Shown here piece after piece: positions 29,401-35,202 of a DNA stretch of 44,651 nt (within the stretch, counting starts at the first letter, position 1; each line of letters starts with the position of its first letter). Both the position numbers and the translations under genes were made by a program. This stretch comes from Bacteroidota bacterium (lineage in GTDB: Bacteria > Bacteroidota > Bacteroidia > 2-12-FULL-35-15): NCBI GenBank assembly GCA_947476185.1, contig CANJPX010000025.1, forward strand, positions 1 through 44,651, written 5' to 3'. The notes below the pieces were generated by a model that saw nothing but the letters and a program-made list of their open reading frames with translations, made no database searches and was not told where the DNA came from.

Positions 29401-31069
29401 ACCCGGCACAGATGGTTGTTGGAGTTGCAGAGAAATTCGCAACAGGAGCTATAGGTGTACAGGTAGGTAATTGAAAAGAATAAATACGAGTACGTGCGGC
29501 AGTACTGCCAGTTGGTCCACCCATATATTCTCCTGTATGCCAAAATGTAATGCCATCAGGATCCAATGTTGTTTGAGCATAATCTCCATCACGATTAACA
29601 CCACCAGTTTGCGCCCCGGTTCCTGCAATAGCAAGTTGTTCGGTTACTGGCAATGTGTTTACAGGATCACAAACTTTCCGTCCGGCATAATATAGACTCA
29701 TGTAATCGCCTGCGGTTGTTGAAGCGCGAGCATAACACAATCCAATTCCACCATTATCATCCATCGCTATGCTCCCCATCCACCTTGTTTTTGTATCTGG
29801 TGCATAAATACTTTGTTGATAAATGCTCCAAACACCAGTTGTAGCATCTTGTCTGACTTCTGCCCACATGATGCTTCTCTGTGTTGCACTTATTTTTACA
29901 GGCCAATTTAAAACTGTAGTTCTATAAGTATTCCAATTTCTCCATTGAGCTCGATATTGTATAACCCCACCAATTCCATCTAGTTTTTGTGTTGTTCCTG
30001 GCTGAGAAACATCGTTCCAAGAGGCATCATAGGAGGCATCGAAAGCTGATGTATTCAATGTAGCGGCTAAAGTAATTGTAGCTGTAGCGGTTGTCGGAAC
30101 CCAGTTTACAGCCATTGTGTATATTTTTATGGCATCGGTTGCTCCACCACCCCAACCGTTGTCGCTGTATGTAAAAATCGGGCAAGGTGTTCCAGCAGGC
30201 GCCAAGCCTCCATTCCCGTCATTATCCCCAGGCATAGGACAAAAGAATCCACCACCAGAAGGCGGAGTAAAATTTGTATACACGACTTTTGCTGTCGGAC
30301 TTCCTGTTAACATGGCAGAACGTTGAAATGCAAAAACTTTTTGTGTGGTTTGATTCGAGGTCATATAATATCCATCCTGCCAAATAGAAAATTTTAAATA
30401 ATCAGGAAACTGTGGCGAAGTAAATGTATACGTATAATAACTGCCTGTAGGGTCGTTGGTAGTTGATATTGCGATATATATTTTGTTTCCGGTTGAACCA
30501 AACTGACTAACAAACCATCGGTCAGCATACCGGTCGTACATTATGATTGGATCACCATCATTGGGTGTTGCAGGTGACCATAAGTTGCCAACAGTTCCAG
30601 ATAATACAGTTGCACCGGTCGATTTATTATAAATTCTATAGGTTGTTGAATTGATAGCTTGCATAAAATAAGTTGTCCCTGCAGCGCCTGAAGGATCCAT
30701 TGGTCGGAATCCCGTCACACTTTGCCCAGCGATATTTTGGATAGGAGCCTTGCCCGGATTCTTACCCATATCGGCTTGAATCAAATTAGGGTCGTTACCG
30801 TATGTCCCTCCATCTTTTTCCACATTAAAAGGGAATTTTTGAGCTTCCCGATTATCACGATCTTTTGATTCTCGGATATTTTCACGTCTCAATTCGTTCA
30901 GATGTTTTTCCGTCATCGGTTGTTCTAGAGCCAATTCGCGTAAAGGTTTTGTAATTGCAAAATGCTCACAAACTATGACGCCCGTTTCGGTATTCATTTT
31001 TTCAGTTGTTTGAGCTGATAAAAAGGAACAAACAGCAAAGCTTGCAGTAAATAAAATAGTTTTTTTCAT
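26459..31069 (-). CDS. Large T9SS-secreted multidomain surface protein (PKD, Ig-like and SprB-like modules)
   Basis: 1536 residues. A signal peptide (KKTILFTASFAVCSFLSAQ) is followed by an N-terminal domain of about 500 residues with a propeller-like look (YDRYADRWFVSQFGSTGNK). Then come a PKD domain (ANFSATPTTICAGSSVTF ... SWAWTFTGG), Ig-like modules in the order A-B-B-A-B (A has TGPFCxGxTIN, B has PAGATYxWTNSNTAIGL), a second PKD-like domain, three SprB-like repeats (TITIGTVTGGTGPYTYSVNG), another Ig-like domain (GNQWYLDGVLIAGAT) and a type A T9SS sorting domain (FGIYPNPNDGNFNV ... VKKVIVY). SprB is the gliding adhesin of Flavobacterium johnsoniae, so an adhesive or extracellular structural role is likely. 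Composition is rich in Thr, Ser, Gly, Ala and Val with few charges, as expected for surface cargo. Confidence 0.92.
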   Translation of the reverse strand: MKKTILFTASFAVCSFLSAQTTEKMNTETGVIVCEHFAITKPLRELALEQPMTEKHLNELRRENIRESKDRDNREAQKFPFNVEKDGGTYGNDPNLIQADMGKNPGKAPIQNIAGQSVTGFRPMDPSGAAGTTYFMQAINSTTYRIYNKSTGATVLSGTVGNLWSPATPNDGDPIIMYDRYADRWFVSQFGSTGNKIYIAISTTNDPTGSYYTYTFTSPQFPDYLKFSIWQDGYYMTSNQTTQKVFAFQRSAMLTGSPTAKVVYTNFTPPSGGGFFCPMPGDNDGNGGLAPAGTPCPIFTYSDNGWGGGATDAIKIYTMAVNWVPTTATATITLAATLNTSAFDASYDASWNDVSQPGTTQKLDGIGGVIQYRAQWRNWNTYRTTVLNWPVKISATQRSIMWAEVRQDATTGVWSIYQQSIYAPDTKTRWMGSIAMDDNGGIGLCYARASTTAGDYMSLYYAGRKVCDPVNTLPVTEQLAIAGTGAQTGGVNRDGDYAQTTLDPDGITFWHTGEYMGGPTGSTAARTRIYSFQLPTCTPIAPVANFSATPTTICAGSSVTFTDLSVNTPTSWAWTFTGGTPSSSTVQNPVVVYNTPGTYNVTLVSTNASGSSAPVTMTGYIIVKAIPAAPVATNTGPFCAGSTINLFASTVAGATYAWTGPSTFTSAIQNATRPSATTAMAGTYSVTATVLGCTSVVGTTAVVINSLPVITAESNLTYCPGAAVPLNSFVTTPAGATYSWTNSNTAIGLVASGTGSLPAFTATNTTSSAIVAAIAVTPTLSGCVGSISSFTITVNPSPVVTAETSVSVCAGATVPANTFVSTPVGATYTWTNSNTAIGLVASGSTSTPSFTATNAGASPITGTITITPTLGGCAGTTSTYTITVNPIPATPVATNTGPFCPGTTINLLSSTIAGAAYSWTGPSTFTSAIQNATRPSATAAMAGTYSVTATVAGCTSLTGTTVVVISTAPVVTTETNIAACNGAPVPANTFASTPAGATYAWTNSTPSIGLAASGTTSLPSFTATNSAASPVIATITITPTLAGCVGTPLTFTITVNPTPVATFTSSANQCLTGNSFGFTNTGSSGIGFTYSWTFAGGTPASSTTNNPAGETFAASGTHNIIHTITSTAGCIGSTSVLVTVFPSPSALAVTTTSSSCSSPTGTITIGTVTGGTGPYTYSVNGSGYTGTTSYTAIAAGTYPVIVKDVNGCTFTTSAIIGSSSGPTALAVTNTNTTCGNSNGTITIGTVTGGTGPYTYSVNGSGFTSSILYSTLASGTYSIAVQDGGGCVFTTSTTIGNIAGPSALAVTSTNSNCGGSDGTVTIGSVTGGTSTFTYSFDGSSFTSTTGYTGIAAGTYAVVVQDVNGCTYTTSITVGNTGTTPATPTISLVGLTLTSSSVTGNQWYLDGVLIAGATAQTYTATVNGTYTVVLTSGGCASSISTPIVITNVGIDESVNPYLFGIYPNPNDGNFNVTFTSADKSTYKLELFNALGQIIFRDDLVDFKGVYTKKLSVTEYGKGVYTITLTNSKNETVKKVIVY
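28166..29200 (-). repeat. Intragenic segment duplication in the T9SS protein gene
   Basis: Module A2 (28166-28418) and module A1 (about 28950-29200) are near-identical at DNA level: the word GTTGCATTTTGAATTGC lies at 28272 and again at 29055, 783 bases (261 codons) apart. Three B modules occupy the rest of this stretch and its lower flank. The pattern A-B-B-A-B fits duplication of an A-B block followed by one extra B. Confidence 0.75.
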
Positions 31070-31143
31070 TGGGGGAATAATTAGTTATTAGTTTAGAGAG
31101 CTCTAATATAATTAGTTGATGAATAAAAAACAATTTTTTTAAC

Positions 31144-31179
31144 AAAAAAAATCTCCCGAAAATCAGGTTTCGGGAGATT
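31144..31179 (-). terminator. Intrinsic terminator of the 17-residue-repeat gene
   Basis: Perfect 12-base arms (AATCTCCCGAAA and its complement at 31150-31161 and 31168-31179, 6-base loop). On the minus strand it is followed by T8, so it ends transcription arriving from 31236. It stands 57 bases after that stop codon. Confidence 0.9.
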
Positions 31180-31235
31180 AAATAAAATGTACATTATATC
31201 TTATATATAGTACCTTTTCATTTAGGTGATTTTTA

Positions 31236-31661
31236 TTAAAATTCAAAGAAAAAGAATACGACTGCCGCTTTTTCTTTTGAAACACCATTTGCACTACCAA
31301 TGCTACTTCCGGAGCTATTTCTTACTGTTCCGTCAGAATCAACTTTACCAATGCTGCTACCAGATCCATTTCTTACCGTTCCATCAGAATCAACTTTACC
31401 AATGCTACTACCCGATCCATTTCTGATGGTTCCGTCAGAATCAATTTTGCCAATGCTGCTTCCTGAACTATTTCTTATTGTTCCATCGGAATCAATTTTA
31501 CCAACACTACTGCCTGATCCATTTCTGATCGTTCCGTCTGAATCAATTTTGCCGGTACTGCTTCCACTAGAACTTCGAAGTTCTTGGGCATGTGTGTTTG
31601 AGATGCCTGTAAACATTAGAAAAATAATGCTTAGGCAAAGATTGATAAAATTTTTACGCAT
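31236..31661 (-). CDS. Secreted 17-residue-repeat protein, possibly of the 5-fold beta-flower type
   Basis: 141 residues from the ATG at 31661; longer starts would precede the signal peptide MRKNFINLCLSIIFLMFTGISNTHAQ with unrelated sequence. The mature protein is five consecutive repeats of SGSSxGKxDSDGTxRNx, a sixth decayed copy (SGSSIGSANGVSK) and an aromatic C-terminus (AAVVFFFFEF). Each repeat looks like a two-stranded blade with an Asp-rich turn. I recall a Bacteroidota family called 5-fold beta-flower protein with such repeats; that assignment is from memory. Function unknown. The gene is followed by its own terminator and preceded by a GreAB-like gene 93 bases away. Confidence 0.8.
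   Translation of the reverse strand: MRKNFINLCLSIIFLMFTGISNTHAQELRSSSGSSTGKIDSDGTIRNGSGSSVGKIDSDGTIRNSSGSSIGKIDSDGTIRNGSGSSIGKVDSDGTVRNGSGSSIGKVDSDGTVRNSSGSSIGSANGVSKEKAAVVFFFFEF
31316..31571 (-). repeat. Five tandem 51-bp coding repeats
   Basis: Five in-frame copies of a 51-base unit encoding the 17-residue repeat. Copies differ mostly at third positions and at Ile/Val and Ser/Gly positions, so both DNA and protein sequence remain similar. Such arrays can change copy number by recombination or slippage. Confidence 0.9.
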
Positions 31662-31754
31662 ATCTGTCTTTCCTTTTAAGGGATTTGTAATGGCTTTATA
31701 TTTCATGTTTTTTTTTAGATTGTGAGAAGTTAAACAAATATAGGTCAAAATACA

Positions 31755-32210
31755 CTAAAAGACATCTTCAATTTCATAGTGTTGATCATTAAAGTCAAAC
31801 TGCATGTTTTTTGATAAATTTTTTATCTTCAGACCAAACGGAGATCCCATGGAAATTGCAAAATAGATTTTATTTTCAAATTGTAATTTACCTGCCGGAA
31901 TGGAAATAAAGAAGTTTCCCTTGTTTGTTATGACTATACTTCCATTTTGAATAGTTGCTGAAGATTTATCAGGATCTATTTTTTGTAATATCTTTTGAAG
32001 CTCAAAGGTCTCACTTAATTGAATCGAACTTTTCTCTTGTTCCAATTGCGCCATCGCCCTTCCTGTTTCATGTTTATCACCTGCACTACTCTTGGAATCG
32101 CTATTTGCAGATTCTTTTGCTGTATTGATTGCGTTAAGCGCATTAGAAATTCGCTGTTCAATGTATTGTTGACAGAGTGAAAAGAGCTGTTGCTTCAGAT
32201 TTTTTTTCAT
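31755..32210 (-). CDS. GreAB-like domain protein (often mislabelled 3-oxoacyl-ACP synthase)
   Basis: 151 residues. An N-terminal helical region contains SSAGDKHETGRAMAQLEQEK, a conserved signature of a flavobacterial family; the C-terminal half is beta-rich (NGSIVITNKGNFFISIPAGKL, YFAISMGSPFGLKI). The arrangement of a coiled coil followed by an FKBP-like barrel resembles transcript cleavage factors GreA and GreB, and the family probably binds RNA polymerase or acts in transcription, but this is inference. Relatives carry the name 3-oxoacyl-ACP synthase in databases (from memory), which the sequence does not support: there is no thiolase-fold active site. The ATG at 32210 follows an A-rich stretch. 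Confidence 0.75.
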   Translation of the reverse strand: MKKNLKQQLFSLCQQYIEQRISNALNAINTAKESANSDSKSSAGDKHETGRAMAQLEQEKSSIQLSETFELQKILQKIDPDKSSATIQNGSIVITNKGNFFISIPAGKLQFENKIYFAISMGSPFGLKIKNLSKNMQFDFNDQHYEIEDVF

Positions 32211-32263
32211 TCAAGAAAAATTATAGAAAAAATTGATGTGACATTTTATCCTGAAAAGATAAC

Positions 32264-32971
32264 TTATTTCTTTTTTACCAAACTGTAATAAAATCCGAAT
32301 CCAAAACTTAGGAACTGAGTAGAAACAGCATTTTTAGTTTCGAATTGGGTATATTCATTTAGTCTCAAATCATATGGGTCGAAATGAGCATCAAAAACAG
32401 AATATGAAAGCGTTGCTCCTATTGCAAAATTAGATTCAATCAAAAAGAAAATATTCATTTCCGGCTCAAAATAAAAAGTGTTAAATCCATTGATCTTTGG
32501 TGGATTGTTTGGATCCTTACTTTTGATCCCTGAATATTTGGTCCAGTTTTTTCCATATAATAACGACATAGAAAAAATGGAATTGTTTTTCTCGCCGATA
32601 TAAAAATCTCCTCCAAATTTAACTCCGATATTATTAAAACTCATGCTTGCGTTATAGTCTGCTATCTTATTCTCTGTGATCTTTAACAAACCATTTTTTG
32701 CAGAAATGCCAACAAATAAACCTTTATAGATCATGAAATTTAATCCTCCTGAAATTTCATATATCCCGACAAAGCTTTTTTTAAAAGATTTATTTCCCAT
32801 TGGGTGAGGCACTGTGACAGATATTCTTGGGCTTAATAAATAATATTGTTTTTTGGCCGGTGTTGTTTCACCGGAAGATGGAGTTGAAATAGGCAATTGC
32901 TCTTCTTGCGAGAATATTCTAGCGGAAAAGATCAATGAAAAGGCTAAGAAATAAAAACGTAATATATTCAA
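32264..32971 (-). CDS. Outer-membrane beta-barrel-type protein of unknown function
   Basis: 235 residues with a signal peptide (NILRFYFLAFSLIFSARIFSQ). The remainder alternates polar and aromatic residues and has regular turns with Gly/Asn, ending SFGFGFYYSLVKKK, which suggests an eight- to ten-stranded barrel or a similar outer-membrane fold. I do not recognise the family. The start is a TTG at 32971; no ATG or GTG in frame would keep the signal peptide. It lies 53 bases before the GreAB-like gene and 75 bases after the CPBP protease gene. Confidence 0.72.
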   Translation of the reverse strand: MNILRFYFLAFSLIFSARIFSQEEQLPISTPSSGETTPAKKQYYLLSPRISVTVPHPMGNKSFKKSFVGIYEISGGLNFMIYKGLFVGISAKNGLLKITENKIADYNASMSFNNIGVKFGGDFYIGEKNNSIFSMSLLYGKNWTKYSGIKSKDPNNPPKINGFNTFYFEPEMNIFFLIESNFAIGATLSYSVFDAHFDPYDLRLNEYTQFETKNAVSTQFLSFGFGFYYSLVKKK

Positions 32972-33046
32972 GTTTTTCTTTTTCTATAAAAAATAACTAT
33001 TAACTCATTCTCGGTTATAATAACGTAAGAATTCAATAAGGGTTGC

Positions 33047-33766
33047 TTACTTAAATTCCATTTCTTTACTATGGTACACAGAAAAATAATCGTTTGTCAG
33101 CGCCAGGGCTACATGTGTTAAAAATGAAACAGCAATGCTTCCAGTAGAAATGGTAATGAAACAAAGAAGAAGTCCATATGGAATAGCTCCTATTGTTTCA
33201 TTAAGTCCTTTCGGGATATGTGTCGCAGAATAAAGAGCTAGATTTATTGCTACAGCAGGCCAAAATCCAAATGAATGATAACAGGTAATTAATAAAATTC
33301 CTCTGAACATAAATTCATAAGCAAACAAGTAGGATACCCAGGCGAAGGAATTAATGAAGACACGTTTTTTGTCCCATTCTTTTAAACGCATTTGAGGGTA
33401 GTTTTTGAGGTTATCCTTGTTTTTTGTAGCGTTAAAATTTATAAGGGCAATTAAAAGGCACATAATTCCTGTATAAATCATCGACTCCGAAAATTTGCCA
33501 AACTTCAATCCATAATCCGATAAGGTATAGGGCAAAAAATAAAGCACAACTGCACCCGGTAAAATCCCTAAAAATAAAACACCCATCATCTTTTGAAATA
33601 CGACATAATTAATCCAAGCCTTTTCTTCCGGATTCTTCGAAAAAAAGCTGGATTTGATCTTCGGGCTAAGAATTATAAACCAAAAAATGATAAAGCCAAT
33701 AATTGCTGATGATATTCCAACAACAGAATCAAAGTATTCAGGTTTCCAATCGTAAAAAGTATTCAT
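33047..33766 (-). CDS. CPBP family intramembrane metalloprotease (Abi-like)
   Basis: 239 residues from the ATG at 33766 (a TTG four codons upstream opens the frame). About six to seven membrane helices. Family motifs: AYEFMFRGILL corresponds to the EExxxRG motif, ALYSATHIPKG to the FxxxH motif and THVALALTNDY to the HxxxN/D motif. In the first motif only the second Glu is present (Tyr replaces the first), so the active site may be changed. Members cleave membrane proteins or act in bacteriocin self-immunity; no bacteriocin gene is visible nearby. No promoter is obvious. Confidence 0.85.
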   Translation of the reverse strand: MNTFYDWKPEYFDSVVGISSAIIGFIIFWFIILSPKIKSSFFSKNPEEKAWINYVVFQKMMGVLFLGILPGAVVLYFLPYTLSDYGLKFGKFSESMIYTGIMCLLIALINFNATKNKDNLKNYPQMRLKEWDKKRVFINSFAWVSYLFAYEFMFRGILLITCYHSFGFWPAVAINLALYSATHIPKGLNETIGAIPYGLLLCFITISTGSIAVSFLTHVALALTNDYFSVYHSKEMEFK

Positions 33767-33913
33767 ATTTTTATCCAAATAATTAATATTTTGTCAGTTT
33801 GTTCCATTCCCCCTTCCAGTCTAGGAAGTTTGAAAGTAATATACATCAAATGTAGCGAAAGATAAGAATTTTCAAAATAATTGGAAATATTCTACTTGAC
33901 GTTGAGAAATAAA

Positions 33914-33940
33914 AAAACCCCGCAATTGTGCGAGGTTTTT
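33914..33940 (-). terminator. Terminator downstream of tRNA-Arg
   Basis: On the minus strand AAAACCTCGC - ACAATT - GCGGGGTTTT (one G-T pair) continues into a T-run. It begins 4 bases after the tRNA 3' end. The rest of the gap 33779-33913 shows no gene. Confidence 0.9.
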
Positions 33941-33944
33941 CTTG

Positions 33945-34018
33945 TGACCGCGAAGGGATTCAAACCCCTAACCTTCTCATCCGTAGTGAGACACTCTATT
34001 CAGTTGAGCTACGCAGCC
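33945..34018 (-). tRNA. tRNA-Arg with anticodon ACG
   Basis: A 74-nucleotide cloverleaf without an encoded CCA. Acceptor arms GGCTGCG and CGCGGTC pair with two G-T wobbles; discriminator base A. D-arm GCTC...GAGT; anticodon arm TCTCA-CTACGGA-TGAGA with anticodon ACG (read as ICG for CGU, CGC and CGA); 5-base variable region; T-arm AGGGG-TTTGAAT-CCCTT. Two normally invariant positions are changed together: G19 is A and C56 is T, so the D-loop to T-loop tertiary pair would be A-U instead of G-C. The gene has a -7 box upstream and a terminator downstream. Confidence 0.93.
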
Positions 34019-34039
34019 ATTTGCTTTTAAAAAGCGATG

Positions 34040-34047
34040 CAAATATA
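34040..34047 (-). promoter_or_regulatory. -7 box of the tRNA-Arg gene
   Basis: TATATTTG on the minus strand, an exact TAnnTTTG, 22 bases before the mature tRNA 5' end. The -33 element is not clear. Confidence 0.5.
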
Positions 34048-34106
34048 AGCAAAACATTCATATTTTAAAGCGATAAAATCAAAAAAAAATAAAAATCAAA
34101 AGAATC

Positions 34107-34136
34107 TACACGTGTATTTTTTTTATAATACATTTG
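34107..34136 (+). promoter_or_regulatory. Promoter region with palindrome upstream of the band-7 gene
   Basis: TACATTTG (34129-34136) is an exact -7 box, 28 bases before the ATG at 34164. A perfect 10-base palindrome TACACGTGTA (34107-34116) lies where the -33 element would be and may be an operator or a replacement for the -33 contact. Confidence 0.45.
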
Positions 34137-34163
34137 TCCTAAACCAATTAAAAATATAAAAAC

Positions 34164-35108
34164 ATGCCAATATTTTCTATTATTTTGCTGGTAATAGTTC
34201 TTTTAGTTCTATTTCTATCCTTTGTAACTGTTTCTCAAGGGAGCATTGCAGTTGTTACTGTTTTTGGTAAATACAGAAGAGTAATGTCCCCCGGGTTAAA
34301 CATGAAAATTCCTTTTATTGAAGTTATTTACAAACGCATTTCTGTTCAAAATCGTTCTGTAGAACTTGAGTTTCAAGCCATTACTATTGATCAGGCGAAT
34401 GTTTATTTTAAAGCGATGTTACTTTATGCCGTAATCAATACGAATGAAGATAGTATAAAAAATGTTGCATTTAAATTTATTGATGACCGCAATTTGATGC
34501 AAGCCTTGGTTCGTACCATTGAAGGGTCTATCAGAGGGTTTGTTGCTACAAAAAAACAAGCAGAAGTGTTATCTTTAAGAAAGGAAATTGTTAATGATGT
34601 AAAAGAGCAAATTGACCAAACGCTTGAAACATGGGGGTATCACCTTCTCGATCTTCAATTAAATGATATTACGTTTGACGAAGAAATTATTAAATCAATG
34701 GCTAAGGTTGTTGCGTCAAGTAATTTAAAAGCAGCAGCTGAAAACGAAGGACAAGCTTTATTGATTACTAAAACAAAAGCTGCTGAAGCTGATGGAAATG
34801 CAACAAAAATTGCAGCTGAGGCTGAAAGGTTAGCAGCTCAATTGCGTGGACAGGGTGTTGCGTTATTTAGAGAAGAAGTAGCTAAGGGTATGAGTCAGGC
34901 GGCTAAAGAAATGGAACAAGCTAATTTAGATACTTCTGTTATTTTGTTTAGTATGTGGACTGAAGCAATCAAAAATTTTGCAGAATATGGTAAAGGGAAT
35001 GTTATTTTCTTAGATGGTTCTAGCGAAGGAATGGATCGTACTATGAGAGAAATGATGGCTATGAATAGTTTGATGAAGCCAAAGGACAATGCTCCGGTAA
35101 AGAAATAG
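34164..35108 (+). CDS. SPFH/band-7 membrane protein (stomatin/slipin-like)
   Basis: 314 residues. One N-terminal membrane helix (MPIFSIILLVIVLLVLFL) is followed by the SPFH domain: SQGSIAVVTVFGKYRRVMSPGLNMKIPFIE is the usual opening, and NVYFKAMLLYAVIN and EGSIRGFVATKKQ are conserved segments. A long Ala/Glu-rich helix (AAAENEGQALLITKTKAAEADGNAT) promotes oligomerisation. Such proteins form ring or cage assemblies that organise membrane microdomains or regulate proteases. No NfeD or FtsH partner is adjacent. It has its own promoter and terminator, so it appears monocistronic. Low-complexity Met-rich sequence ends the protein. Confidence 0.93.
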   Translation: MPIFSIILLVIVLLVLFLSFVTVSQGSIAVVTVFGKYRRVMSPGLNMKIPFIEVIYKRISVQNRSVELEFQAITIDQANVYFKAMLLYAVINTNEDSIKNVAFKFIDDRNLMQALVRTIEGSIRGFVATKKQAEVLSLRKEIVNDVKEQIDQTLETWGYHLLDLQLNDITFDEEIIKSMAKVVASSNLKAAAENEGQALLITKTKAAEADGNATKIAAEAERLAAQLRGQGVALFREEVAKGMSQAAKEMEQANLDTSVILFSMWTEAIKNFAEYGKGNVIFLDGSSEGMDRTMREMMAMNSLMKPKDNAPVKK

Positions 35109-35146
35109 GTGAATAATATATTTAATTACTTTTAATTCTTTCAAAC

Positions 35147-35178
35147 AAAAAGCTCCCCGAAAAACGGGGAGCTTTTTT
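35147..35178. terminator. Bidirectional terminator between the band-7 and DEAD-box genes
   Basis: Arms AAAAAGCTCCCCG-type and complement (35147-35159 and 35165-35177) with an A5 loop, A-run on the left and T6 on the right. It lies 38 bases after the plus-strand stop and 25 bases after the minus-strand stop. Confidence 0.93.
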
Positions 35179-35202
35179 AATTTATCAATTATCAATTAAT
35201 AT

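Noticed and set aside
31316-31571. CRISPR-like array
   Set aside because: Repeats are 51 bp, directly adjacent without unique spacers, and in coding frame.
31300-31725. Plus-strand open frame with repeated LLPDPFLxVPSESxLPM
   Set aside because: It is the antisense reading of the 51-bp repeats; the minus strand encodes a signal peptide and a sensible repeat.
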